The position numbers were made by a program, and so were the translations under genes. The notes beneath the pieces were generated by a model. It had not been told where the DNA came from, did not search any database, and worked only from the letters and a program-made list of their open reading frames with translations. A stretch of DNA of 64,000 nt from Bdellovibrionales bacterium (GTDB lineage Bacteria > Bdellovibrionota > UBA1018): assembly GCA_016786465.1 (NCBI GenBank), contig JAEUWC010000008.1, positions 117,243 through 181,242 on the forward strand, written 5' to 3'. Each line of letters opens with the position of its first letter. Positions within the stretch are counted from its first letter, which is position 1. Positions 17,936-27,020 of this stretch are shown here, piece after piece.

Positions 17936-19395
17936 GCTTTCGGACCGACTTCAGACGAAAGTGGCCCCAGCTTCGAAGCCTTCGCTTTCGACTGATGGCG
18001 ATCTTCGTCGGATTCTTTGGGACCAGTCTGATTTTTTTCAGCAGCTTTCTTTATCTGTCCTTCATCAAGAACCATGAAACCGAATTCGACGTCGCGCTTT
18101 ACAATTACGCAGTCGACGTGGGCCGATCTATTGACGTGAATTTCTTAGGCAGCATTCGCCTGACCCCAAAGATTCTTGCTACCAGTGAAAAAGTCTTTCC
18201 ATTTGCGCTAGGAGAATCCCTTCTTCAACTTCGCACCTTAGATGGCCAATCCCTGGCCAGATCAGAAACGCTTCGGGATGGTTCGCTTCCGATCACACGG
18301 ACCGAGCGCGAAGAATTGTTGGCATCACGCACTTTTTTCAAAACCTTGGACACAGAAACCTTTCGAGCTTTCAAACTTCGATCAGCTTACCGGGTCGTCA
18401 TGGTCGTCGTGACACCCCCCATGGGGCCTGAAATGATTCTTCAAGTCGCAGTCCCGATGATGCTGATTGAACGCGAAAAGCGCGGGCTGGTATCCTTTTT
18501 TGCCGTTTCCATTCCGTTGATTCTTTTGGCGGCAGCTGCGGGCGGTTGGTACTTTGCCGACAAGGCCTTGGATCCGTTTCACGCCATTGTTGCAAAGGCG
18601 CGCGAAATCCGAGCCGACCAGCTTTCCGAGCGCGTTCCCGTACCGACAGAACGCGACGAAATCCGAGATCTGGCAGAAACTTTGAACGCACTTTTAGAAA
18701 GGATCGAAAAAGCCTTTCGGTCGCAAGAAACCTTCGTTGCGGATGCTTCCCATCAGCTTCGAACGCCACTGGCGATCCTTCAGGGAGAATTTGATCTGAT
18801 GCGGTCCCGCGATCGCTCGCCCGAAGAAATTCGAAACTTTCTGGATACGGGTTCGCAGGAAGTCATTTACCTTTCTCGATTGGTGCACAATTTATTGGTT
18901 TTGGCGCGGGTCGATGCGGGCGAAGGCGCGCTTTCGGTGACCCAGTTTCGCCTGGATGAAGCCGTATTGGATGTGATCAGCCGGCTGGAAAAAATGGCGC
19001 GGACCCGGGGCGTGCGACTGAAACCCCATTTCGAAGAAGCCTTTGAAGTGATGGGAGACCGGGATCTGACCTTGGTCCTGATAGAAAACCTGGTTGATAA
19101 CGCCATCAAGTATTCGGCTGAAAACGAAGCTGTCAGCTGCCGGCTTTTTCCACGGGGCGACCAGGTCGTATTTGAAGTTTCCAATCGCGGTCAGCCTTTT
19201 CCTGAAGAAGCCAAGCCTAAATTATTTGAACGATTTTTTCGGGCGAATCCGACCCATGGAAAAGAAAAGGTGCCCGGCAGTGGTTTGGGGTTAGCGATAG
19301 CGAAAAGAATCTCGGATCTACAGGGCGGGACGCTTCGGCTAGAAACTGACGGCGATCAAACCCGGTTTGTTTACGAAATGCGCCGACAAACGTAG
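17932..19395 (+). CDS. membrane sensor histidine kinase
   Basis: 487 residues. Two membrane segments (about 19-43 and 187-209) enclose a periplasmic sensor region of about 140 residues. A HAMP domain (210-263) is followed by the dimerisation domain with the phospho-acceptor His274 in DASHQLRTPL, and an HATPase domain with LIENLVDNAIKYS (N box) and GSGLGLAIAKRI (G box). It is the partner of the OmpR-type regulator upstream. Its 3' end overlaps the convergent methyltransferase gene by 25 bases. The signal it senses cannot be read from sequence. Confidence 0.95.
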   Translation: MSFRTDFRRKWPQLRSLRFRLMAIFVGFFGTSLIFFSSFLYLSFIKNHETEFDVALYNYAVDVGRSIDVNFLGSIRLTPKILATSEKVFPFALGESLLQLRTLDGQSLARSETLRDGSLPITRTEREELLASRTFFKTLDTETFRAFKLRSAYRVVMVVVTPPMGPEMILQVAVPMMLIEREKRGLVSFFAVSIPLILLAAAAGGWYFADKALDPFHAIVAKAREIRADQLSERVPVPTERDEIRDLAETLNALLERIEKAFRSQETFVADASHQLRTPLAILQGEFDLMRSRDRSPEEIRNFLDTGSQEVIYLSRLVHNLLVLARVDAGEGALSVTQFRLDEAVLDVISRLEKMARTRGVRLKPHFEEAFEVMGDRDLTLVLIENLVDNAIKYSAENEAVSCRLFPRGDQVVFEVSNRGQPFPEEAKPKLFERFFRANPTHGKEKVPGSGLGLAIAKRISDLQGGTLRLETDGDQTRFVYEMRRQT

Positions 19396-19889
19396 GCGTT
19401 CCAGTCTTGGTTCAGGTGCGACTGGGTTCCTTTCAGTTCGGTTAAAAACCCCGATTGCCGAAGCAAGCTTTGAAAGGCTTCCGGATCATAAGCAAAAGTT
19501 TGGCCAAGCCGTTCGCCATGCGAAGCCGTGGCTGGGCCGGACTTGAGGTGGGATAGGAAAAGAACCCCTGTTTTGGGTTTCAGTGCGCGAAAAAAGATCA
19601 TCATCACACGGCGGACTTCTTCTGGCCCCAGATAACTGATCAGGCGGTGGCAGTAGATTCCGTCAAAGCTTTCTTGGGGCGGACTAAAAAGGCGCACATC
19701 CCGGGCTTCAAAAGAGAAGGTTCCTTCCAGAGCTTTTGGCAGGGGTTTTTGATCAATCGCCAGGACGTCGTGCCCTAAGGCGGCAAGACGAACTGCGATG
19801 GATCCTTCATCGCATCCCGGCACCAGAACCTTTGCGGGTGATGGCACTTTGGATAAAAAAATTTCTAGACCCGTCTGACTACTTCCCAA
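19371..19889 (-). CDS. class I SAM-dependent methyltransferase
   Basis: 172 residues. The SAM-binding motif I appears as VLVPGCDEGSIAVRLAALGHDV with the acidic end of strand 2 in LAIDQKP; motif IV-like FDGIYCHRLISYL and a post-loop LKPKTGVLFLSHL follow. The small size and VPGC signature resemble thiopurine/TehB-like methyltransferases, but the substrate is unknown. The predicted start is TTG with GGGAAG upstream, two bases after the tex stop, so it is probably co-transcribed with tex. Its 3' end overlaps the convergent kinase gene by 25 bases. Confidence 0.8.
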   Translation of the reverse strand: MGSSQTGLEIFLSKVPSPAKVLVPGCDEGSIAVRLAALGHDVLAIDQKPLPKALEGTFSFEARDVRLFSPPQESFDGIYCHRLISYLGPEEVRRVMMIFFRALKPKTGVLFLSHLKSGPATASHGERLGQTFAYDPEAFQSLLRQSGFLTELKGTQSHLNQDWNAYVCRRIS

Positions 19890-19891
19890 GC

Positions 19892-22303
19892 TTACTTCCC
19901 ACTTTTTAGGGAACCCTTGAGTGCTGCCAAAGATCCAAAAGGATTATTGAATGCAGGTGCGGGTGCGCGCGAAGTTTGCTGGTGGCGGGATGGGCCGCCG
20001 GCCCGATCACCGCGGTCACTGCGGTCGGGAGAACGGTCGTGCGACGGTTTTCCATGAGGACGCTGCGAACCGGATTGCGGCTTTGGACCTGCGTGCGAAC
20101 GCTTGGGTTCGAAAGCGGGCTTTTCGGACATCTTCATGGTTAAGGAAATCTGATTCTTCGCCTGGTTGACTTCCAAAACCTTGATCTGCACGCGGTCGCC
20201 AGGGGCAACGACATCGCGAGGGTCTTTGACGAACTTGTCCGCCAGCTGAGAAATATGAACCAAGCCGTCTTGATGAACGCCAATGTCCACAAACGCACCA
20301 AAATTGGTGACGTTCGTCACGATTCCAGGACAAATCATGCCCGGAACCAGGTCTTTGACTTCGTGGATGTCTTCGCGGAACTGGAAAGGAATGAATTGTT
20401 CGCGTGGGTCGCGACCCGGTTTTTCCAGTTCGCTAATCACGTCTTTGAAGGTGTGTTCACCCAATTGTTTTTTGAAATCTTGATCAGCCTTTAAAAGCGA
20501 AACGCCATCGCCAAGGAAGTCAGATACTTTCTTTCCAAGGGCACGAGCACGCTCTTCCAAAACAAAGTAACGTTCAGGGTGGACGCCCGTGTTGTCCAAA
20601 GGGTTTGGCGAATTCGGAATTCGAAGGAAGCCCGAAGCCTGTTCAAAAACTTTCTGGGAAAAGCGGCTGACTTGAAGAAGGTCCTGACGGGTTTTGAACA
20701 GCCCAGTTTTGGTTCGAAAATCGACGATGGCTTTTGCAAGCGAAGGTCCGATTCCGGCAATACGCGCCAACAGGTAACTTGAAGCGGTGTTCAGATTCAC
20801 GCCGACCTGGTTCACGCAAGAATCGACGACAAAATCCAAGCTTTTCTTCAGCTGGGGCTGCGAAACATCGTGTTGATACTGACCGACGCCAATGGATTTG
20901 GGATCGACTTTGACCAATTCTGCCAAAGGATCTTGAAGCCTGCGCGCAATGGAAATCGCGCCACGAATCGTCAGATCCAAATCAGGGAATTCTTCGCGCG
21001 CAACATCGCTTGCGCTGTAAACGCTGGCGCCTGCTTCGCTGACCATGACCACCGGAATGTCGATCTTTTCTTCTTTAAAAAGGGCGCGAAAGAAACTTTC
21101 CGTTTCACGTCCCGCAGTGCCGTTGCCGATTGCTACAGCCGAAACCGGGACCTGCTTTAGGACTTCCAAGATCATCTTCTTGGCTTCCTGCTTTCCAGGT
21201 TCGGTCTGAAGCATGATGACGGTGTTGGCCATGTGGGCGCCGGATGCGTCGACCAGCGCGATTTTGCATCCCGTTCGAATTCCGGGGTCCACGCCCAAAA
21301 CGGTTTTGGAACCAAATGGTGACGCCAGTAAAAGCTTTCTGACGTTTTCGGCAAAGACCTTAATGGCTGCTTCATCAGCGATTTCACGAAGGACTTTGTG
21401 AACTTCGTTTTCAATGCTGGGGATGACGTGGGCTTTCAGCGCCAGGCGTGCCGCTTTTTTAAGCACGTCCGCGCCCGGAAGTTTTGCGTCCGAACAGGCG
21501 TGGCTTTCGAAAGTTTTCAAAAGGCGCTTTTCAAATTCAACATCCGTGGGCTTTCCACCCAAGGACATTTTCAGTTCTTCTTCAATCCACCCGCGGCGTA
21601 CTGCCAAATAGCGATGGGAATTCTGAGGATTCTTCAGTGATTCGATCGGTTCGAAAAATTCGAAGTAATTTTCGTACTTGCTGTTGGGCTTGGGTTTGTC
21701 GCCTTTTTGCGACAGGACTGCACCGGTTTCGAAATACGCTTTCCTGACCTGGGCGCGTAGTTCCTGCGATTCAGAAATACGTTCAATCAGGATGTCCGTC
21801 GCGCCTTGGATGACGGCATCGGCATCCTTAAAGCCTTTTTCTTCGTTTCGAAAAGTCAATGCCCAGATTTCAACCGTCTGACCAGGCTGGGGTTTTTCTT
21901 CGCCATGCCCGACTTTCCAAAGCCAATCGGCAAAGGGTTCAAGCCCCGCTTCTTTGGCTAAGCCTGCCTTGGTTTTCTTTTTCTGTTTGTAGGGAAGGTA
22001 AATGTCTTCCAGTTCGGAAAGTTCGTAGCAGGACGAAATTTTGCCCTTCAGTTCTGCCGTCATCTTTCCTTGTTTTTCGATTTCTTCCAAAATGAACGCT
22101 TGGCGCTTGGTGATTTCCGTCCAGCGTTCGGAAAGATCGATGACCTTTTGAATCCCGACTTCGTCCAGTCCTTGGGTTTGTTCTTTTCGGTATCGCGCGA
22201 TGAAGGGAACGGTGTTCCCTTCGGCGGTTAGTTTGAGCACAGCGTCAGCTGCGGCAAGAGGGATGCTTGAATCTTGAATTTGAAACCAGGTTACGAAGTT
22301 CAC
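19892..22303 (-). CDS. tex: Tex-family S1 RNA-binding transcription accessory protein
   Basis: 803 residues from a GTG at 22303; an in-frame GTG at 22348 would add 15 residues, but the shorter form aligns better with known Tex N-termini. Domain order: helical N-terminal region with GNTVPFIARYRKE, a YqgF/RNase-H-like domain (VLGVDPGIRTGCKIALVD), helix-hairpin-helix (IAGIGPSLAKAIVDFR), then an S1 domain (GMICPGIVTNVTNFGAFVDIG) and a basic, disordered Pro/Arg/Ser tail. Tex binds nucleic acid and affects transcription in several bacteria. The gene is divergent from the asparaginase gene, with 75 bases between starts. Confidence 0.93.
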   Translation of the reverse strand: MNFVTWFQIQDSSIPLAAADAVLKLTAEGNTVPFIARYRKEQTQGLDEVGIQKVIDLSERWTEITKRQAFILEEIEKQGKMTAELKGKISSCYELSELEDIYLPYKQKKKTKAGLAKEAGLEPFADWLWKVGHGEEKPQPGQTVEIWALTFRNEEKGFKDADAVIQGATDILIERISESQELRAQVRKAYFETGAVLSQKGDKPKPNSKYENYFEFFEPIESLKNPQNSHRYLAVRRGWIEEELKMSLGGKPTDVEFEKRLLKTFESHACSDAKLPGADVLKKAARLALKAHVIPSIENEVHKVLREIADEAAIKVFAENVRKLLLASPFGSKTVLGVDPGIRTGCKIALVDASGAHMANTVIMLQTEPGKQEAKKMILEVLKQVPVSAVAIGNGTAGRETESFFRALFKEEKIDIPVVMVSEAGASVYSASDVAREEFPDLDLTIRGAISIARRLQDPLAELVKVDPKSIGVGQYQHDVSQPQLKKSLDFVVDSCVNQVGVNLNTASSYLLARIAGIGPSLAKAIVDFRTKTGLFKTRQDLLQVSRFSQKVFEQASGFLRIPNSPNPLDNTGVHPERYFVLEERARALGKKVSDFLGDGVSLLKADQDFKKQLGEHTFKDVISELEKPGRDPREQFIPFQFREDIHEVKDLVPGMICPGIVTNVTNFGAFVDIGVHQDGLVHISQLADKFVKDPRDVVAPGDRVQIKVLEVNQAKNQISLTMKMSEKPAFEPKRSHAGPKPQSGSQRPHGKPSHDRSPDRSDRGDRAGGPSRHQQTSRAPAPAFNNPFGSLAALKGSLKSGK

Positions 22304-22378
22304 GGTGACGAAAACTATCACCGGAAAAAAGGACGGTGGCAAGCGCACAAAAGAGGCGGTAGGGTGTTGGAAACGCCT

Positions 22379-23458
22379 ATGACACAGCGACCCAGTAATC
22401 TTCCCCGCATCTTGATTCTTTACACCGGCGGCACCATCGGAATGGAGTCGCTTTCCAGCGATGTACAGCTGTACCGGGTGGCCAAAAAAAGTCCTGCCAA
22501 ACTAAAAAAGCAGATTCAGGACCGTGCGCCCGAACTGGCTCAGATTGCTCGTTGCGAAGTCGAAGTTCTGATGAACCAAGACAGCGCCAATATGGGTCCG
22601 GATGACTGGGTTTTGATCGCCGAGCGCGTTCAGAAGGCGTGGCAGAAGTATGATGGAATTGTGATTTTGCACGGTACTGACAGCATGGCTTACACGGCGT
22701 CGGCGCTATCTTATCTTCTACGACCTTGTGTGAAACCCGTGATCTTAACGGGTGCCCAGCGGCCACTGGCCGCGATTCGCACGGACGCCCGTCGCAATCT
22801 GATTTCATCTGTTGAAATCGCAGCCCGAGGACCCAGGTCCCTGCTGAACCAAGTCTGTGTCTTTTTTGATGATCGCCTTTTTCAAGGCAATCGCGTTCGG
22901 AAAAGAAGCGCGTTTGATTTTCAGGCTTACGATTCTCCGTTTGCATCTGCCTTGGCCAATGTCGGGTCAGAAATCCAGTACCGTCGTGAACCACGGGAAT
23001 TTAAGTTTGCATCCCAGACCCTGGCGCCCCAGTTTGATACGCGCGTGCTTTTGACGACCGTCACGCCGGGCTTTCCGTCCAAGGCCATTCGCGCCGTGTT
23101 GGGTCATGAAATTCAGGGACTGGTTTTAAATGTTTTTGCAAGCGGAACGGCACCGACTGAAGATCCTGCGTTCATGGACCTTTTGAAATTTGCGAAAAAG
23201 AAGCGCGTGCCTGTGGTGGCGGTGACTTCTGGATCAGTGAAGGTTTCGATGGGACAGGCCATGGGTTCAGGGCGATCGCTGGTGGATCCGCGCAAGTACG
23301 GCCCGGGCCGCGATTTGATTAAAGCAGGCGCACTTTGGGCGGGAACGATGACGCCCGAAGCGGCCTGGGTTAAAGTGTCTTTTCTTTTAGGGCAGCGGGC
23401 AGGTGCTGAACGCTTTTCGGCACTTTGGAACTTGGATTTGGCAGGAGAATCATCATGA
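22379..23458 (+). CDS. ansA: type I (cytoplasmic) L-asparaginase
   Basis: 359 residues from the ATG at 22379. The protein hydrolyses asparagine to aspartate and ammonia. The two catalytic threonines lie in ILYTGGTIGM near the N-terminus and in HGTDSMAYTASALSYLL; there is no signal peptide, and the length and dimer-type layout fit AnsA rather than the periplasmic type II enzyme. The frame opens further upstream at 22274 but that part is antisense to tex. The stop overlaps the ATG of the phytochelatin-synthase-like gene (ATGA), so the two are likely one transcript. Confidence 0.9.
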   Translation: MTQRPSNLPRILILYTGGTIGMESLSSDVQLYRVAKKSPAKLKKQIQDRAPELAQIARCEVEVLMNQDSANMGPDDWVLIAERVQKAWQKYDGIVILHGTDSMAYTASALSYLLRPCVKPVILTGAQRPLAAIRTDARRNLISSVEIAARGPRSLLNQVCVFFDDRLFQGNRVRKRSAFDFQAYDSPFASALANVGSEIQYRREPREFKFASQTLAPQFDTRVLLTTVTPGFPSKAIRAVLGHEIQGLVLNVFASGTAPTEDPAFMDLLKFAKKKRVPVVAVTSGSVKVSMGQAMGSGRSLVDPRKYGPGRDLIKAGALWAGTMTPEAAWVKVSFLLGQRAGAERFSALWNLDLAGESS

Positions 23459-24222
23459 AGAAATGGACTGCAATTGGAATAAGCCTTTTCGTGGGTGTCG
23501 CACTTGCCGCTGCGACGCCAGCCAAGAAGTATCCAGAAGGAAGGGCAACCCCTTTTTCTAAAACGGCTAGCTTGGGATTGGCTTCTGAAACTCTTTCCAA
23601 CGGGGCACCTTTTTGGGAAATGATTCCGTTTCATTCGATGCAGAAGACCGGCGCTTCTTGTTCCAGCGCTTCAGCGACCATCGTCTTGAACGCCCTTCGC
23701 GGATCGGCGGACCTGACCAAAGACGATGAACTTTTCACGGAAGAATCCCTTTTGAAATGCACCCGGAACAAAGATTGGAATATTCGCGTTGGGATCGACA
23801 CCAAAAGCGTTTTGTCTGGAGTTCGCGGAACGCCCTTGGATTTGTTTGCCAAGTATTTGCTTCAGTCCTTGAATCATTGCCTTCCCAAGAAAAAATGGAC
23901 CGTCACGGCCAATCGCCCAAAAGCGGTCCAGGGAACCGAAGGAATGGATCAGTTTCGCGAAGCACTTGCGGCGTTTCAAACAGGCAAAGTCAAAATCATC
24001 GCTAACTTTGACCAGGGAAAGATTTTTCAGGACCAGGCCGTGGGACACCTAAGCCCCGTTGGGGCCTATGACGCGAAAACGGATCGGGTACTGATTTTGG
24101 ATACCGATCGCAAGTGGTACGAACCTTACTGGGTGCCCGTTTCTGTTCTTTGGGAAGCCATGCAGACCGAAGATTCAGAAAAGAAGCAGCTTCGCGGTTA
24201 TGTCGTGATCACGGGGGTGTAG
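23455..24222 (+). CDS. exported phytochelatin synthase-like cysteine peptidase
   Basis: 255 residues from the ATG at 23455 (GGAG nine bases upstream), with a signal peptide ending near residue 20 (VGVALAAATPA). The rest matches the N-terminal catalytic domain of phytochelatin synthases: the nucleophile in ASCSSASATIVLNAL (Cys69), the histidine in GHLSPVGAYD (His198) and the aspartate in LILDTDRKWYEPYWVPV (Asp216), so the full triad is present. The second catalytic-site glycine after Cys is replaced by Ser. Prokaryotic relatives mainly cleave glutathione to gamma-Glu-Cys, with weak peptide polymerisation. Here the enzyme would work in the periplasm. Overlaps the asparaginase stop by four bases; a methyltransferase gene follows after one base. 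Confidence 0.82.
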   Translation: MKKWTAIGISLFVGVALAAATPAKKYPEGRATPFSKTASLGLASETLSNGAPFWEMIPFHSMQKTGASCSSASATIVLNALRGSADLTKDDELFTEESLLKCTRNKDWNIRVGIDTKSVLSGVRGTPLDLFAKYLLQSLNHCLPKKKWTVTANRPKAVQGTEGMDQFREALAAFQTGKVKIIANFDQGKIFQDQAVGHLSPVGAYDAKTDRVLILDTDRKWYEPYWVPVSVLWEAMQTEDSEKKQLRGYVVITGV

Positions 24223-24223
24223 G

Positions 24224-25288
24224 ATGAACCCGGTCGTATCCAAGCTTCTTTATCAGGTCTATTCAGCGGGTCGCGCCGCGAATTACGTTTCACAAAGTGA
24301 AATCTTGGAATGGGCGACTTGGATTTTGGTTCCGGGATACCAACGTACCCGTTCGCGCTACCCGCTGGATGAAAAACAGCGTGAAGATCTGCGGACGGAA
24401 GTCGTGAAGCTTCTGGAAAAAGAAGCCAAGGACATTCAAGACGGTTTCATTCCTTTGGAATGCCTGATTCCCGAAAGTCCTTGGGACCACTGGAAGCGCT
24501 TTCCAAAAGTACTGTTGGATACTTTGCGGATTTCTCGGCGCCGCGAAAAGGGACGTACGACTGAATTTGGCACCAAGGAAAAGCAGTTGTCTGAAGAAAT
24601 GCCGCGATACTTTCGCCGCAATTTTCACTTTCAAACCGGCGGTTACCTTTCAAAAGATTCGGCCGAAGTTTACGAACACGAAGTCGAAATTCTATTCGGA
24701 GGGATGGCCGATCCGATGCGCCGGATGATCGTGTCGGATTTCAAAAAGCGTGCGGCAAGTCGCCCCGGCGGTTTGGCTCGGATCTTGGAATTGGGCGCTG
24801 GAACCGGACGCACGACATCGTTTATGGCCAGGGCCTTTCCAAGAACCAAGATCGTCGCGACGGATCTTTCCCCGGTATACTTGCGGCATGCTCGTGCCCA
24901 GCTCGACGATCGGCTTTCCTTAGATGCGCGGGTCAGTTTTCTAGAAGCCGATGCAACCCAGCTTCCTTTCAAGGACGGCGAATTTGACGCCGTCTATTCC
25001 GTCTTTCTTTTTCACGAACTTCCCGAAGACGAACGAAAGAAAGTTTTAGCAGAAATGAATCGCGTAGTTCGCCCAGGCGGGATTGTGGGCTGGGTGGATT
25101 CGCTTCAGTTTGGGGATGTGCCGTCGATGGACATTCATCTGGAACGCTTTCCGACCAGGTACCATGAACCCTTTTATCGCAATTACGCTGAAACTCAGAT
25201 GCGGCCTTGGATTGCAGAACTGGGTTGGACAGACATCACGGAAAGAACCGGGTTTTTGTCCAAGTGCGTTTCGGCGATTCGAAGCTAG
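24224..25288 (+). CDS. class I SAM-dependent methyltransferase with an N-terminal extension
   Basis: 354 residues. Residues 175-310 form a UbiE-like methyltransferase domain: motif I LELGAGTGRTTSFMA, acidic KIVATDLSP, motif II FLEADATQLPFKDGEFDAVYS and post-loop LAEMNRVVRPGGIVGWVDSL. The first 170 residues are helical, basic and unrecognised, and contain a motif-like MPRYFRRNFHFQTGGYLS. The substrate is unknown. It follows the phytochelatin-synthase-like gene after one base and its stop overlaps the convergent maiA by four bases. Confidence 0.82.
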   Translation: MNPVVSKLLYQVYSAGRAANYVSQSEILEWATWILVPGYQRTRSRYPLDEKQREDLRTEVVKLLEKEAKDIQDGFIPLECLIPESPWDHWKRFPKVLLDTLRISRRREKGRTTEFGTKEKQLSEEMPRYFRRNFHFQTGGYLSKDSAEVYEHEVEILFGGMADPMRRMIVSDFKKRAASRPGGLARILELGAGTGRTTSFMARAFPRTKIVATDLSPVYLRHARAQLDDRLSLDARVSFLEADATQLPFKDGEFDAVYSVFLFHELPEDERKKVLAEMNRVVRPGGIVGWVDSLQFGDVPSMDIHLERFPTRYHEPFYRNYAETQMRPWIAELGWTDITERTGFLSKCVSAIRS

Positions 25289-25914
25289 ACTTTCTTGGGT
25301 TCAAACTTTGACGGTTCAGAAGCACGGTAACTTTCAAGGTCTGCGCAGTTTTTTTCGATTCGGGCAATGGTTGTGTAGGGCGAAAGGTCGACTTCGTACC
25401 TGCGGGCATTGTAAAGCTGCGGAACCAAGCAAAGATCGGCGACGCTTAAGGAATCGCCCACCGAAAATTTTCCTGCCGTCTTTGAACAAAGTCTTTCGTA
25501 GGCGGTCAGTCCGCGAACAATCCAGTGCTTAGCCCAGGCTTTTCTTTTTTCTGGATCATCCGAATGCAGAAACTGTGGGTCTAGGTTTTGAAGGGGTTGC
25601 GTGTCGGCGTTGATAGTTTCAGCCAGTTCCACGATTCGTGCGCGGGCGATGGGGTTTAATCCTTCCCCCAAAAGGCTGGGCTTGGGGTGCACATCTTCAA
25701 GGTAACGAATCATCGCCAAAGATTCAGTCAACATTTGACCTTCGATTTCCATCACCGGAACATATCCAAAAGGATGACGTGCAAGGTGCGTTTCAGAATC
25801 CGATTCGCCACTTAAAAGGTCAACGGCAACGCCTTCGTAAGCGACTTTCTTGTACGCCAATGCCCAACGAACTCGCCACGAACTGGAAGACCGCCAATAG
25901 TGATAAAGTTTCAT
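25285..25914 (-). CDS. maiA: maleylacetoacetate isomerase (zeta-class GST)
   Basis: 209 residues. It isomerises maleylacetoacetate to fumarylacetoacetate using glutathione, the penultimate step of tyrosine/phenylalanine degradation. The zeta-GST active-site motif is seen as SSSSWRVRWAL (residues 9-19, with Ser at the position usually held by Cys in SSCSWR), followed by the cis-proline GYVPVMEIEGQMLTES and a helical C-terminal domain with SLSVADLCLVPQLYNA. It lies one base downstream of the FAH gene on the same strand, a strong functional pairing. Confidence 0.92.
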   Translation of the reverse strand: MKLYHYWRSSSSWRVRWALAYKKVAYEGVAVDLLSGESDSETHLARHPFGYVPVMEIEGQMLTESLAMIRYLEDVHPKPSLLGEGLNPIARARIVELAETINADTQPLQNLDPQFLHSDDPEKRKAWAKHWIVRGLTAYERLCSKTAGKFSVGDSLSVADLCLVPQLYNARRYEVDLSPYTTIARIEKNCADLESYRASEPSKFEPKKV

Positions 25915-25915
25915 T

Positions 25916-26938
25916 TTACTTGGATCCGGGAAGCGGGCCAGTGCTGAGCTTCGCGCCAGCGGGCGCGGCTTCGATTCGGTTCACCAAGCGGCCCAGTCCT
26001 TCAATTTCCATGACCACTTCGTCGCCGGGTTTCAGCCACTGATTGTCAGTGATCTTGGAACCATTCAGTTCCAAGAAACATCCTGTTCCGACCGTGCCTG
26101 AACCGATGACTTCGCCTGGGTAAACTTGAACACCATAGGACACGCGTTCCAAAATCTGCGCGAACGTCCAGGTCATGTCCTTCATGTTTCCGTCAGAAAC
26201 TTGCTTTCCGTTCACAAAGCCCTTCATGCGTAAATCAAATCGTTCGCCTTTGGGGCTAGTGATGGCTTTTGGTGCCAGTTCGTCGCGCGTCACCAAGTAA
26301 GGTCCCAGTCCGGTTGAAAAGTCTTTTCCTTTGGCTGGCCCCAGATTCAATTTCATTTCTTCCATTTGAAGGGCTCGGGCTGACCAATCGTTCATGATCA
26401 TGTAACCAAAGATGTATTCGTCGGCTTTTTCTAAAGGGATGTTCTTTCCTGCCTTGCAGGTCACAATGGCCGCTTCCAATTCAAAGTCCAATTTTTCGCG
26501 CGCCTGTTCTTCAACGGCGATCACGCCGGGTCCTGACACGGCCAAGTGGTTGGTGAAATAAAAAATGGGGAAGTTGTCGAATTCAGGAATCATCGGAACG
26601 CCGCGATTTCGGCGTGCGGCTTCGACGTGCTGTCGAAATGCATAGCCATCGCGCATCGACAGTGGGCGCGGGATTGGCGCTAAAAGCGTCACCGAATTTT
26701 CTGGGTGAAGCGCGTCTTTTGAAATTTCATTCTTGGAATGCAGGTTTAGAATTTTCTGACAAATCGGAAGATAGGTTTCTGCATTTGAAACGATTTCCAA
26801 AATGTCGGCAGGGACCTTTGCGCCGATCGCGCCGCAGGCAGCGGGCAAATCCACGATCGTGCCGCTTCCCATTGTGCCCGTGTGCAAGCCGGGCAGGGGA
26901 GTTTTGCTGTTTTTCGTTAGAAAAGTGACAAAGCGCAT
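25916..26938 (-). CDS. fumarylacetoacetate hydrolase family protein
   Basis: 340 residues. It should cleave fumarylacetoacetate to fumarate and acetoacetate, the last step of tyrosine catabolism, as judged from its pairing with maiA. The FAH fold is shown by FELEAAIVTCKAGKNIP, YIFGYMIMNDWSARALQ (metal-binding acidic residues and the catalytic region), FSTGLGPYLVTRDEL and GSGTVGTGCFLE. Bacterial FAH-family enzymes include other hydrolases and decarboxylases, so the assignment rests on context. Upstream genes of the pathway (hmgA, hpd) are not in this window. The HU terminator lies 26 bases upstream of its start. Confidence 0.88.
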   Translation of the reverse strand: MRFVTFLTKNSKTPLPGLHTGTMGSGTIVDLPAACGAIGAKVPADILEIVSNAETYLPICQKILNLHSKNEISKDALHPENSVTLLAPIPRPLSMRDGYAFRQHVEAARRNRGVPMIPEFDNFPIFYFTNHLAVSGPGVIAVEEQAREKLDFELEAAIVTCKAGKNIPLEKADEYIFGYMIMNDWSARALQMEEMKLNLGPAKGKDFSTGLGPYLVTRDELAPKAITSPKGERFDLRMKGFVNGKQVSDGNMKDMTWTFAQILERVSYGVQVYPGEVIGSGTVGTGCFLELNGSKITDNQWLKPGDEVVMEIEGLGRLVNRIEAAPAGAKLSTGPLPGSK

Positions 26939-26963
26939 GGGGTGAATCCTAGAAAATTTGATT

Positions 26964-27001
26964 AAAAAAAAGGGGCCGCAGATTTTTCACCTGCGACCCC
27001 C
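26964..27001 (-). terminator. intrinsic terminator of the HU gene
   Basis: On the minus strand GGGGTCGCAG pairs with CTGCGGCCCC (one internal G-T wobble) around a nine-base loop, followed by eight Ts. Arms lie at 27000-26991 and 26981-26972. It follows the HU stop by about 20 bases and precedes the FAH start by about 25 bases. Confidence 0.75.
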
Positions 27002-27020
27002 TTCAAGAAAACTGGAAAAA

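Noticed and set aside
22377..22994. 205-codon antisense frame in the asparaginase gene
   Set aside because: It is opposite the catalytic motifs of asparaginase and has no recognisable domain.
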